Assembly: GCA_013399895.1 (NCBI GenBank)
Contig: VXBA01001777.1
Location: 403,983-467,982, forward strand
Direction of reading: 5' to 3'
Source of the DNA: Serilophus lunatus
Lineage: Eukaryota > Chordata > Aves > Passeriformes > Eurylaimidae
DNA: 64,000 bases
The position numbers and the translations under genes are program-made. This document shows positions 38,632 to 50,800 of this stretch, one piece after another. The stretch's first letter is position 1. Each line of letters starts with the position of its first letter. The notes beneath the pieces are model-generated. The model worked only from the letters and a program-made list of their open reading frames with translations, was not told the origin of the DNA and ran no database searches.

Positions 38632-38840
38632 TATCACAGAATGGTTTAGGTTGGAAGGGACCTTAAAGACCATGTAGTTCCAACTCTCCCACCATCGGTA
38701 GTGACACCTTCCACTAGACCAGGTTGCTCAAAGTCCCACCCAACCTGGCCTGAAACACTTCCAGGGATAGGGCATCCACAACTTCTCTGGGCAACTTGCG
38801 TCTGTGCCTTACCACTCTCATGGTAAAGAACTTCCATAAA
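38632..38840 (-). mobile_element. CR1 3'-terminal fragment (about 210 bp)
   Basis: The reverse complement of the CR1 3' end: ATCACAGAATGGTTTAGGTT at 38633, then GGAAGGGACCTTAAAGACCA, CACTAGACCAGGTTGCTCAA and CTTCCAGGGATAGGGCATCC. Similarity stops at about 38840, after a phrase corresponding to ATGGTAAAGAACTTCC. It looks related to the 29.6 kb copy and is one of the less diverged CR1 pieces in the window. Confidence 0.92.
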
Positions 38841-40207
38841 ATACCAAGCTCCATCTCTTCTATAGGCAGGACAAGGCTTTAAACTAAGTATTTTCTTTAG
38901 AGATCATCCATAACACTTATTTACATGCTATTCAACATGTGGGTGCATTTGTTACCAAACCCCAGTAATCAGATGTTAAAGGTGTGCATTGCACAGAGCC
39001 CACGGGGGCTTTGCACAATGTTCTCAGCACTGAAAGTCAAATGAGATGCTGATAACACCTTCCTCTGTTGTGCAATTGCACTGAAGAAATACCAGATCTC
39101 TTTTCAATTTTTAAGAAAAGAGGTAGGAAAAAAGGATAAAAGGGATGATATGGATCACCTGCTGTATCTGGGTGAAATGCACAGCTAAAGAGGCATGATA
39201 AACCCTTTGATTAAAAAGGAATATTTCAGCTATAAGAAATTTTTTGGTGCTGCATTTTAAGCCCTAAGAAGAGCTATAACCAGGCATAGAAACATGATTA
39301 CATTGAGAAGCACTGCAGGTAGGTATTATTTAAACAATGTTCACAATGAATAGAAATGTAAGAGGAGAGCAAAAGAACTGGTACAAAAGAGTCCCAAAGA
39401 CAAAAACAACCCATGACCCCACCACTTGCAACACAGATATCAATACGTGGGAACCAAGTCCCTTTGGCACATCAACATTACACTGCTGGAAAGTCGTGAA
39501 ACTCGTTCCACAGGTCCACAAACACAGCAGAGGAGATGCAGTCAGAGCACAAAACACAGAGAAAAAACATCGGGGAAAAGTGAGGTTATGGACAGGGCAT
39601 TAGCAAATTAAGCCAGGAAGGAATTAAATTGAGAGGAAGCAGGAATGAACAGTTATAGATGACATCGCAATTCCTGCTGTGAACTCTCTGCCCCAAGAAG
39701 ACTCTCAGCTCTCAGTAATTGTCTTTCTGCAGGTTTCTCTGCTCCACTTCAAGAGTGGACACCCTGTGCAGAATCAGGGAAAACACATTGAAAACTATGT
39801 AATCCAAATTAACTTGGAATGCACTAAGATCTGAAAAACCCCTTAAGATGGAGGACAGGAAGTTTTCTCCATCTATACAATGGAAAAATCATTCTCGGTA
39901 ATTGCCACTGCTCAATCATCAACAGCTCTTTTTCCCTCCCATCTCCCTGTGCAACAGCCCTTGCTCTCCTTCCTCTGTGCATCAACATCATCACACAAAG
40001 TCACACAATGACAGAGCAGCAATGCCAATGGCAAAAATGGAGTACTGAAAAGCAAGTAGCAACAGATGTCTTGTTTCCAAATTAGCACCATTTCCCAAGA
40101 CAGCAGGAAAAAATGACCAATTTGGAGACACCCATTAGAGTGTTTCATTCCTCTCTCTGTTGATTCACGAACATAAATTTTACAGTGCTTGCTTGGGGAA
40201 GGAGAGG

Positions 40208-40219
40208 AAAAAAAAAAAA
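40208..40219 (+). repeat. Poly(A) run, A12
   Basis: Simple mononucleotide run in unique sequence; no retroposon body precedes it. Confidence 0.9.
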
Positions 40220-42544
40220 GGAGAGACTCTCTTCACCTCCTCCATCATTTTAAGGATGCAAGACCATCATTGATGCTTTATAACAAGGTCCACTGGCCTT
40301 TGTAAGCAAATTTTTTTAATTTGCCTATCTAATAACATGAAGAGAAAAAAAAATCACCCCTTCAGCTTCCCAGCCCCACACCATGTATATTTATGTTACA
40401 GTATCTAGATCCTTCGGGTAACCTAGCATTTTATGCCACCACTTGGCCAAGTTGAGAGGAGTTTTTCCATGCTCAGCAGAACTGCTTTACAGCAGGGCTT
40501 GTTGTTCAAAGCCTCTCCCAGTGCCTGTGCTGCACTTCCAATTGCAGGGGCAATGTCTGGGAATTTCTGGGAATGTCACAGAGGGATAAACATCATGTGA
40601 CACCAGATGGCCCAAAAAACCCAAGGTTTTCCCAGAGCTGCAACTCTCCAAAAACAGCTGCTGACAATACTCCAACTATCCAAATTCTGCCAACCAGCTA
40701 GTTTTGCCCTGGAAAGCACCTGATCTTCCAGTTTAAGTGGCTTTCCATCCTCACATCACCCCATGACCTCCAGCTCTATAAAACAGCACCAGTCTCAAAG
40801 CAGAAACCCTGTCTCTGTCAGCCTGTCACAGCAGATGCAAAGAGTTTTTCTTAAGAGAAGCCATGGACCAGAGAAGTGCTCAAAGGGCATGTGTGGACAG
40901 TCAGTAGTAGATAAGTACTGTGTTTGCTCAGTTACACAGAAATTCATGGTTGACTAAGCACAAAAAACCACCCTTGATTATGCTTACATGGGCAAGTCTA
41001 TAAATAATCCCAGTGGATAGGGCACACTGCTGATAATTTCATTATGGAAGTGAGAGCTGCACTATCTACCAGACAACGCTAAATGTCCTCAGATTTTAAG
41101 GAGTTATTAGAGTCTCCAGGGATGTCAACAACTGCATTTCTGCTGTGGCATTTTTATAGTTCAACAGCAGTGAGGCAGCTGCCTCTCCATGTACCTGTGT
41201 CCTCTTCCCTCCCAGATGAATAATACCAACACTAAATCTCTGAAAATCGATAGAATTATGGTGCAAGAGAGATGGTGCTCAAGTGCCTCTGGCTTTTTGC
41301 ACAGGGCTATGCAAGGCTGGGACATGCCCTGTGGCTGTGCCTGGGAGCTCAGGATATATGGCAGCCCAGCTACAGACACTGTGCCATTGCAAGCATCAGA
41401 GGGACTAAACTCATAGAAAACACCATCCAGAGTCTTCCTGGACAAGACTTCTAGGTAGAATATACAGACAGTCATCAGACCTACAAGGGAGAAGACCAGG
41501 AACCCTAACAGGATCCCTTCCTGTTACTGCAGGCAGAGCCCAGACACATTATCCACTTCATGCAGGGAAAGCTGCACATCAGATTAGGAACATAGACCTG
41601 TGTAAGATCCAGCTGTGTCCTTAGGCACATTAAAGCTAATGCATCTTCCACTAGCTATCAGGGTGTTACACTACTCACATAGAAAATATCTGTATAAAAG
41701 CAATGATCCCAAATGCACACTGTGAGTATGAGCTCACCAGAAGATTCAAGACCATTCCTTTCATTAGGTATGGGGGAAAGATCCTATTGGATCTGCAGTG
41801 GGAAGGGGAACAGAGCATGAATGCCCTCATTCAGCTGGTGCTCTTGCAATTAGCAGGGTCTCCTCCTTAATTTGAGCACAAGAGGGAAAAGCTTTCAAAA
41901 GCTCCAGACGACCGGGATAACGGGATGGGTTTGGGATGGAGGGAGCAAATCTTTCCCCAACAGCAGCTGAACAGTACCACCTGGTGGAGAGAGCCAAATT
42001 TGGTCCGCTGCTTCAGAATGGGTCTGCAGAGGGATGCGAAGAAACACCGCGAAAGTAGATAATGATATAAAAGGACTGCTCAGGCTTATTTTTCCATAGA
42101 AAGAGAATTTTCCACCCATTCTCAGCAGGCGCTCCCTGAGGTTGAAAAACATACTGAGATCGAGCTGTTTGGTTTGGGTGTCCCACTGTAAACCCAGCCA
42201 CGTGGCCAGCAAAGAGCCCTTGGTATGGGGCATCTAGCAGCCTCCTCCTGAACTGCTTATATTATTTTATCCCAAAATAAAATAAGCAGCAGCCTTCAAG
42301 GACTTGTCGGGAGACAATCAGGCAGCTGACATCAACCTACACGGTACAAACAAGGGTTTCTCAGTGACACTCATCTCCAATTAAAGATATTTCATAGCTG
42401 GGTGTTTAAAAAAAATTCAAGCTCCCTGAAATCTGTATTAACACAAGAATTATTTGGAGAAACCCTGGATGAGAAAGGAAATATGAAAAGCTACAGAACC
42501 AGAGGACTAAATAAATTTCTAAATCTGCATGTATCTAAGAGTTT

Positions 42545-42965
42545 TGAAGTGTTTAATTAGCAATCTTTCCAGAATCTGCAGACAAAACATTCATTTTTGA
42601 CAACGTGAGGGTTTCATTACACTTAAGTAGCCTCATTATGCAGTTCCATCCTGGTGTTGAATCAATTAAGCGTGGCAGCAATAAAGCAAAGTGGAACTAA
42701 AACTAATGTTCCAGTGGGAGCTAAATCACCAGGATTATTCAGAGTGAAATGTTGCTTAAGGAGACCCAGGCAAAGTTTATTTACGCTGGCGAGCATCACT
42801 GCACTGTGCCACATAACCTGGAGAGCTTGACCTACTGCTGCACCCCTCCAAGAAGCAGCAAATTAAATCCCTAAATCATGAGAGGTGTTTGCACTCTCAT
42901 AGCCGATTTAAGGCTCTGAGTAACTTTATATTATATGGATAACTTAAATAAATATGTTCTAATTT
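42545..42965. promoter_or_regulatory. Candidate conserved non-coding block
   Basis: A non-repetitive stretch with no long open frame and many developmental-type motifs: TAATTAG at 42554-42560, TCAATTAAG at 42662-42670 (NK/homeodomain-like), ATAAAGCAAAGTGG near 42680, GATTATTC near 42733 and several TAAAT words to 42960. It resembles the texture of vertebrate conserved elements. Single-sequence inspection cannot show constraint. Confidence 0.22.
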
Positions 42966-44325
42966 TATATATCTGAAAGAAAATTCTATCTAAATTAAAG
43001 CTCTAAGGGAAAGTCTCATTCAAAACTAGCAATATCTTAACAGAGACAAGGTAAATAACTTCCACTTTTTATAAAATTGTGCAGTGAATAATCATGAGCA
43101 AGAGTCTTGGCTACTGCAAATCAGACACTGTTGACTTCTACTCAACTACAACAACTTACAGACTCCTCCACAATTTGCCATGGCCACTGATTAGTTTATT
43201 AAAGACTCTCTGCCAGTTGTGAACTCCTGAGATTATTGAAGTCAGAGTGTTGGGGTTTTTTAACATGTAATTAATTTTTCCATTTGCTGTTTTCTCCCCT
43301 CCTTGCTCTTGGCTCAGCTCACACTTCTCTGTCTTTGGATCAAGCTAGCTCAGCTCAGGCACGGTGCTGCAGCTACAGTGTGCTTCACCCAGGGATTTCT
43401 CACCAGATGTTAATGGTGTTTATTAAGAGGAGTGATTGTGAACAGAATTGCTCTGAATTTCAGCTAAAATAGGCTTTCAATTGCTCAGAGTGTTCAGATC
43501 AGCAAGAAAACCAAGGTTTGGGTATGGAAGCAGAAAACTCCTTCTATTTGGAAATGCTGGAGGGAGGCAAGTTTAAGGCAAAAGTCACCTGCTCTCCATT
43601 TTTGCAAAGGGCAAATCAGATTTTATCTCTGAGTCTTTGGCCCTGGGATCCTGCCACTTACAGAGAGAGAAGAGTATGAAGCAGCCAAACTAGATCCTCA
43701 AGCTGTTGCTCTGATGTCCTGCTGAAATCAAGATACTCTGGTTTCTCATCACTGCTGGCCCGAGAGAAGTAACTACTGCACAGAGACATTTATTTTGTAA
43801 AAGCTGCAAGCCAAAAGCTTCGTGCTACCCCTCAAAAGACAATTTCATCAAATACTTCCTTAGATTAAGTAACTTAATAGCATCCCTCTAGGTACCATTT
43901 GCCTGGAAACAGACCAGGTTCCAGCAGGGAAGCAGGCAGTCCTGACCCAGCACCCCCCCAACTAGCCTGTGAAGACAGGACTGAAACTAATCCCTGGTTA
44001 ACTTCCCAAAAGTTGCACAATTAAACAGAAAGTCATGCTGACTCCTAAGCCAAAAATTTATCAAACTGAGGAGCAGAAAACTACACCACTGCTTCACCTT
44101 CATAGGTCAGCAGGAGCTTGGCCACTGAGCCAGGAGGGACTCAAGATGTTAGGATGGGGTGAAGGGTTAATATGGAGGATGGAAGACACAGTCTCTGCAG
44201 CCAGAGTGGAGTGCAAGAAGCCAAGGTGTTGGGTAAGAAAACAGCCTGGCTTCTTTCACAGCTTCATGGAAGTGATACAGCCCTGCAGAGTATTTCCATT
44301 GTAATGAATTGGCATTTTCTGATGG

Positions 44326-44343
44326 AAAAAAAAAAAAAAAAAA
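44326..44343 (+). repeat. Poly(A) run, A18
   Basis: Eighteen A residues preceded by CTGATGG and followed by GCTCTCGG. No processed-gene body or flanking duplication is visible upstream, so it is called a simple repeat. Confidence 0.9.
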
Positions 44344-45338
44344 GCTCTCGGCCTGGAAGCAATTTTGTAGTGAGTGCTGCCAGTGCACACTGCAGTCAGG
44401 GTGTTTGAGAAGCCTCTTGCTTTCTCAGGTATCCAAAAAGAAAGTTCAGAGCCCATTCTTAAGCTCCCCTTTTCTCAACCCATCATGGCTGTTCTTCATC
44501 TTTCCATGAGATGGGGCAGCAAATCTTGTGGCAACCATCCTTGTGCTGGAGGCTCCACCTAAGGCATCATCAGTTTTGTTTCCTTCTTGGATTGGGCAGA
44601 GGCAAGGTTTGCAAGATCCTGTCTCAGTAGGTTCCTTTTTTCTTCCATGTCCTTTCTGTTGATATGCAGGCTCTAGGAAAGTATTTTTGTTTCCTGAACC
44701 CTCTCATACTTCATGGGGACATTTACAGCCTGGGGCATCTGAAAAAGATGTTGGAAAGGCAGAAGCTGCCCACTTTTGCCCATGTAAGGAGAAGTGGAAA
44801 AATTTTTGTATTTGGCCCTGCCAGCAGCATTGCTTCTGGACTTTTAGTGGTGCAAAGAAGCCTGATGATGCCCTCTACTAGAGGACATCCTATACAGAGG
44901 GGTGGAAACTGCCTTCGGGCAGCCAGGGCTCAGGGCCCAGCATGAGCAACAAGGAGAGGACCTGGTCCAGCTGGCAGCTCTTCCCTTGTACTTCTCCCAT
45001 CCAGCTCTGTGTGTCTCCAAAAGCCTTTGAGAAAGTGCAGGCCTGTCCACAAGCTCCTGTGATCTCCCCCAACCCAAGCAGAGAGCCCCATAGCTCCTGT
45101 CCTACAGCTCAGGCTATAAGTTCATGGACCTCCCCAAATGCCTGTCTTCTGGGGAAAACTGTCGAGAAAACAATTGCTCTCCAGATGTAGCATCCTGTGC
45201 CCTTCTTGGAGCAGCAGGGGAGCTCCAGTTCCTTTCTTTCTCACAGGCATCTCTTCAACTTCTTCCACTGCCTTCCCAGCTCCATCCCTCACTCTCCAGA
45301 CAGCTTTTCCCTCCTGCTGTGGGCTCCAGGGAAGATTT

Positions 45339-45470
45339 TCATAGAATTATTAATGTTAGAAATGAACTTTAAAATCACTGAGTCTGACTGTTAACCTAAC
45401 ACTGCCAAGTTCACCACTCAACCATGTCTCTAAGTGCCACATCTACATGGCAGTCTTTCATCAGCAGTGG
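45339..45470 (-). mobile_element. CR1 3'-terminal fragment (about 130 bp)
   Basis: The reverse complement of a CR1 3' end: TCATAGAATTATTAATGTTA at 45339, then a diverged phrase, then CCTAACACTGCCAAGTTCAC and CATGTCTCTAAGTGCCACAT, which are typical of one CR1 3' UTR subgroup. Similarity fades after ATCTACATGGCAGTCTTTC. This subgroup matches the sense fragment at 37.8 kb (CACTTAG...ATGGT words). Confidence 0.85.
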
Positions 45471-47177
45471 TGGGGACCAACCAGCCAGAGCAGGGTACAA
45501 GGGAGGGATAAAGGAGTGAGAAATGAAGGAGTGGGATGTGGGAAGTCTGCAGGAAAGACTGGATATCTTGGGAGTGATGAAAGGAGAGATAATGATGTCT
45601 TTGGCTGTGGTGGACATAGAGAAAAGTTCTACTGCCATCATGGATGTCCCCCAGAGCCCTGATGTTCCACTCTGCCCTCAGGACCCCATCCCAGATGATA
45701 AAGAAAAATTGATCCCTTGTTGCCATGACATGTCTTATTTGCAGAGGTCCTGAGGGAGACAAATGCCCCAAAGAGGTCCAAATTCACACATTTGAAAAGA
45801 ACCAAAGCAGGGATCCTGAAGCCAATAGCAGAGAGAAGGTGGCCAGGACTCAGAAGGAGAAAGATGGGCACCTGAGCCATAGTAGGCCCTGGGGACCTGT
45901 CTTTGCCAGCCAGGACCACCAGCAGGAGTAGAGGCAGACATGGACAGAGTTGTGCATCAGGAGAACTAGGACTGCCCTTCCCCCTGTGCAGTCCAGTCCT
46001 GGAACAGCTGGATATCCAGTGAAAGAAACTCTCAACCGCAAGCATGCATTGACTTAAACACGAAGGAGAGATATGTCTTCAAAAAAATCCATGATATTGG
46101 CAGGCTATGTAAAGTCTAAATTTTACTCCCAGAGCTGCACGTGATACTCTGAGTCATATGTATCCTCTCCCTTCTTACAGAAAAACACAGGAATATTAGT
46201 ACCAAAAATATGAATCAAAAAAATGCAGTTTCCTTTCCTATCAGCAATTGTCTATCTCAATGCTGCTGCCCAGAAAGTGTTCCTGGCATGGAAGCCCACT
46301 GGAAAACAATCTCCCATATTCATATGTCTGTCCTCCAGAGCAGGGGGGACACATCCAAGCTTCCATGGGGCTCAGTCCTGAGCCCCCGCCAGCTCCCAGC
46401 CTGTCTGCATTGGCTGGCCAGGGACTGACTATTTAGCAGCACAATTGAGTTGCAAGGCCTGAGGACATTCCTTGGCTCTGCTTAACTTGCTGGTGTAGCT
46501 GCAGTTCCTCAGACCACTCCCTTCCTGCCTTTCATAGCCAAGGCTTCTTTGATGTATTTCCAGTATAGGTTAGGTCATAAAACTGCTACACAGAGAGACC
46601 CTCATATGATCCCTGCTAAGGGAGAACTTCCCATGCCCACCTCTTGCGTGAGTACATGTCATTAAGTAAATAATGTATAGGTTTGTATCTCTTCTGCAAA
46701 AGAGCACAAGCTAACTCACCTAGAAAAGGCCAGATTAGTTTTGGATTATTTCTACCTGCAGTATTAGGGTAGGATGGGTCTTCCTCATGCACTTACACCA
46801 CCCTGGGTACTCATTTCCACCAGCAGCTGGACATACTGCACAGCCATCTGTGCACCAAGAACTGTGTCAGGTGTGCAGAAAAAAAATTACTTTTCTGGAA
46901 GTCAAGGGGCTGTATGTGGCTTGGAGTGACTGCACAAAGTACTGCAGACACAACTAATGCACAGCAGGAGGTAAAGAGGTCAGAATAGGAAGCAAGAGCA
47001 TAGCAAGCCAATATTGCTGACTGAAAAACAGCATTACACGCAGTCAGAAACCCAGCTGGTGGCTGCTATGGTGTTTGCAAGTTCACCCTCTTAAACTAGC
47101 ATGGCAATGTCTACACAAGCTCCAGTTGTGCAGCAGGCTGCCTTGCAGACATACTCTGCATGGAGAACTTCTTGATG

Positions 47178-47271
47178 AAAAAAAAATAAAAACAAAACAT
47201 AAAACAAACCAAAACCTCAAGCAAACAAAAAACAACAACAAAAAAACCCCCAAACAACCCCAAAAAAACCC
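47178..47271 (+). repeat. A/C-only low-complexity tract (CAAAA-type)
   Basis: About 94 bases that are nearly all A or C (I count one G and three T), made of irregular CAAA, CAACAA and CCCAAA units. It is not a clean tandem repeat. Avian CR1 elements do not end in poly(A), so this is unlikely to be a CR1 tail; simple-sequence expansion is the plain explanation. Confidence 0.85.
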
Positions 47272-47706
47272 ATTCTCAGGAGGATGGTTATATTTGAGCA
47301 CTGTGGGAACAAACATCAGTACTACCACATATAGGTGTCAGTGCAAATTTTCTTCCTAAACAAGCAATCTTTTGCTATTTAAAAACCCCCCTTGTTCTCA
47401 AGAACATTCCATCCCTGAATTCCACACAAAGCTTGGATCGGATGTCTACTATTCATATATTTTTCCCTCTTGGTTTCAATATTAGCCAAGGAGCATTATC
47501 GGCAGGAGTTAGAGCCGGAAATAGGAAATGAGATGGAAATTGTTAACAAGAGGGAAAAACAGCTCAAGAAGGTTGATCCTTCTAAGAACTGCTACCTTTT
47601 ACAGCCTAGGATTATGTAATAGACCAGAATCGATTCAGCAAAATGAAAATTCAAGACCTTTGTTCATTTTTATTTTGTTAGTCAGATACCTTGTTATTTG
47701 CTGGTT

Positions 47707-47825
47707 TATTGTGCTTTACAAACGCAGAATGTGATGGCAGTCCTTGCCCAAGAAGCTGAAAGAAATGACAGGTGTCAATGGCAGGTGCATAACACACAAT
47801 ATAAAATGGGAGAAGGAGTAATAGG
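47707..47825 (+). repeat. Ancient amniote repeat tail (MIR/L3-like)
   Basis: The phrase TTGTGCTTTACAAACGCAGA followed by GGCAGTCCTTGCCCAAGAAGCT and then AAAATGGGAGAAGGAG matches the familiar order 'gctttacaaaca... cagtccctgcccc.aagagctt... gggagaaggaa' found in old amniote SINE/LINE tails. The copy is highly diverged and its ends are uncertain. Confidence 0.45.
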
Positions 47826-50800
47826 AGCCAGCAAGGTAAAATGAGGTCTTAGCAATATCTCTTGAAAGTTTTGCCACTGTCTCTTCTGACCAAACAAAAC
47901 CTTGTGCCAGACGTGTCACTGCATAGACAGCAGTCACAAAGCTAGAAAAGAGAGAGAGGCAGGACATGGAAGTTGCACACTCCAAGCCCAGCTGTTAGTT
48001 GCAGTCCCAATGCAGCTTTAGTTCCAGCATTAGTGAGACCAAGAATGGTAGACAGTTCACACTGCAAGGCAAAAATGAAAAGGGACACAAAAGCCTCCTC
48101 ATGGGGTGTGTTATCATTTAAGGTGTTCTTATCTATATGAGTAACGATCCAGGATAAGAGAGATGGAGAGGTACCACTGTCCTCCACAGCTACATCTTTT
48201 CCTCTTTGCATTTCCCCTCTGTGCATTGTGTTAATAATTAATAAACAGAAAACACGGAGGGAGAAAACTCAACCACTGCTACATTTGAGTTACTATTGAT
48301 ACACATTAAACAAATGAAGTTGGTACCACAAGTCAGGAGGACACTAAATAACAAATGAATGTAGAAAGTAATTTTCAGTGTTGCCAATGCTTTTCCCATT
48401 TGTGCTCTGCTGGTGTTAATGTCCGATCTTGCTCCAAGTAATCTGTCCTTCCTGAAGACCAGTACTAGTCTCTGTACTCATACTAAAGACCTGTCTGTGT
48501 GCTGGGATATACCAACATCCCACTGGCTGTGAAACACATTCTTGAGGGACTAGTGTTTATTTCTGGTAGTTATTTACAACTAGAGTAGAAAAAGCCAATA
48601 TTTTTTCTCATATTATGGAGAAGATTCTTACCCTGGTGCAGGGTAATTTAGGAGTAACTACAAAAGATCATAAGCAATCAAGTTTGTGTGAGCTGAAAAG
48701 GGAACCCCCTCTCTAACATAATGAAAAAATGTGCAGCTACAGCAAAGTGAAATGGGCTTCCTTAAGCTATTATGAATGTGTCCTGTGTTATTTCACACTC
48801 TTATCATCCAGAATGAACATAATTACAGCTGCAGGAGGGTAAATCCTTGCCATATGCCAACCTGATGATTTGCTCTCTGATCCTACCCTAACCCCAGGGA
48901 TATGATGCATCAGCAGATGCTTAAATTCTCTCTGCTTCCCCAAGAGGCAGATTGAACATATTAGCTTATACACAGCTTATATTGGTGCCATTTGAACATA
49001 TGTTTCTGAAATTATGATGTTTTGCTGGCACCACCATTTCAGATTCAATTAATACCCACAGGGAGTTCTTAAGCAGTGTGGTTTGGCACTGCCAGGAGAG
49101 GTGATGATGCTCCTCACTGTGTTTATCAAGGATAAAGGCCCATCTGGCAAATTGTTCAGTAAAAGAATAGCAGAAATATATAGATTTGGAGCTTAAAATG
49201 AGTACTGATTCGCTAAATGTGCAACAACCACAGGTTTTAACTGTGGATTTGATCAAAATGGTGAGCACAATCCTAAGAATGGAGTATTTAGTTATCTTAA
49301 GCACAGCTGTGACAGGCTGAGATCTTGTGAATTTGGTTCCAAAAGTACAAAGTTAATTTTGTCTTTCTTTACTTTGGTATGAGTTGTTTTGGGATCCATG
49401 CAATTTGCTTCAATTTGCAGGCTAAGCAGAAATTCAGCAAAAATAGTTTGTCTGACTTCAGAATAAAAACATCCTCAGTCATGTAGGGACTACTATGTTT
49501 TCCATCTCAAAATAAAGCTCTGAGCTGCCCAGAGAAAGGCGAGACTCTCACCTAAAATTAAATCCTATTCTTTCCTCAAAGTCTTACTTTGAATTGTTGC
49601 TATTTATGCTATCTTCTCCTTTGCTTCTGAGCAATGGACACACATAAATTGGATTCCCCCATTCTTTATTATTGAGTAAATTACACAACAAGACTTCAAA
49701 GGGGTTCCCCATAAACCATCTTGCATTAGACATCCACTCTGCAAACATGGCTGTGGACTGCAGTATGGACGCTTTGGCACGTGACATCCATATTTTGGCT
49801 CCCAGCTTAGGGCACATTTCTTCATATGCTGATATATCTTTAGGCAGAGCAGAACATTTCAAACCAAAAGCGAGTTTCTGAAGAAGGACCCTCATCATGA
49901 CCAGAAAGACACTGCTTGAACTTTTAGGTCTTCAGTAGCGATAGGCATGTGGACAGCACCTGGGCATGGGTGTAGACCCCAACATTCACTTCCAAAGGGA
50001 CTGAGTGTGTTTGTACCAATTTTCCTATTGTGGATACCACTGTTACATAGGTAAGATTTGAGATATTTTCCAGGGGAATAATTGTATTCCCAAGGTTTAT
50101 TAATGATATGCACTGTGGGAAATTAAACACATACAAGAAAGAGATGAAGAGGACTTCCTCTTGCACTCACAGAAACAAACCCAGCCCTGGGGATTCCAGC
50201 TGGCAAGATGAACCGTCACATGTTTATTTCCAAAAGGGTTTTTCCAGCCTCACTAATCTTGGTTTCTTTGAGCCATACAGTGCTCAAAGAGTGTTTCACC
50301 CTCAGCTTGCCATGAATGGCTAGTGCACTGGCTTGAACTCAATCCAGACCCCCTAAAAATATGTATTTAAAAGGAGAACTTGGTTCTGAAATGAGCTGAG
50401 TTAGCACCTCAGGGGGATAGAGGATGCACACCTATTTTGTTAACCTGTCCAAAGCATTAGTAGCTCAGGCCCTGCACAGGATGGTACCACTAGCCTCACA
50501 CACCCTGGAGTTTGCAGGCTGAATAATTCCTATATGGTGCTCAGTGCAAATTTTTGCTGGGGTCTCCAATAGTATCTTTATTTCTACCCTCTCTTCCTCT
50601 ACTCAGGTTTTCTGCCACAGCTGGTGTTGGCATCTCTCAAGAAGAGACAAAGTTAAAAACCCCCACTGCAGTCACATTTAGTCATTTGACAGCTCTGTAT
50701 AGGGTGGTTGGAGTGCACCTAGAAGCTTTTTTCTGTTCAGCTTTCCCACACTGTTGTTACTTTCCTGCTTCTCCTATTTAATTAGAAACTCATTTCCTGA

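Larger units (their letters stand above)
38841..45338. other. Gene-free unique DNA
   Basis: No gene is supported; frames reach 112 codons (41895-42233, minus) with no family resemblance. It holds A12 at 40208-40219, A18 at 44326-44343 and the motif-rich block at 42.5-42.96 kb, listed separately. A GC-richer patch with many overlapping frames on both strands lies at 44.7-45.3 kb but has little CpG. Confidence 0.55.

Noticed and set aside
44309..44343. A18 run as the tail of a processed pseudogene
   Set aside because: No AATAAA signal, gene body or flanking duplication is visible upstream.
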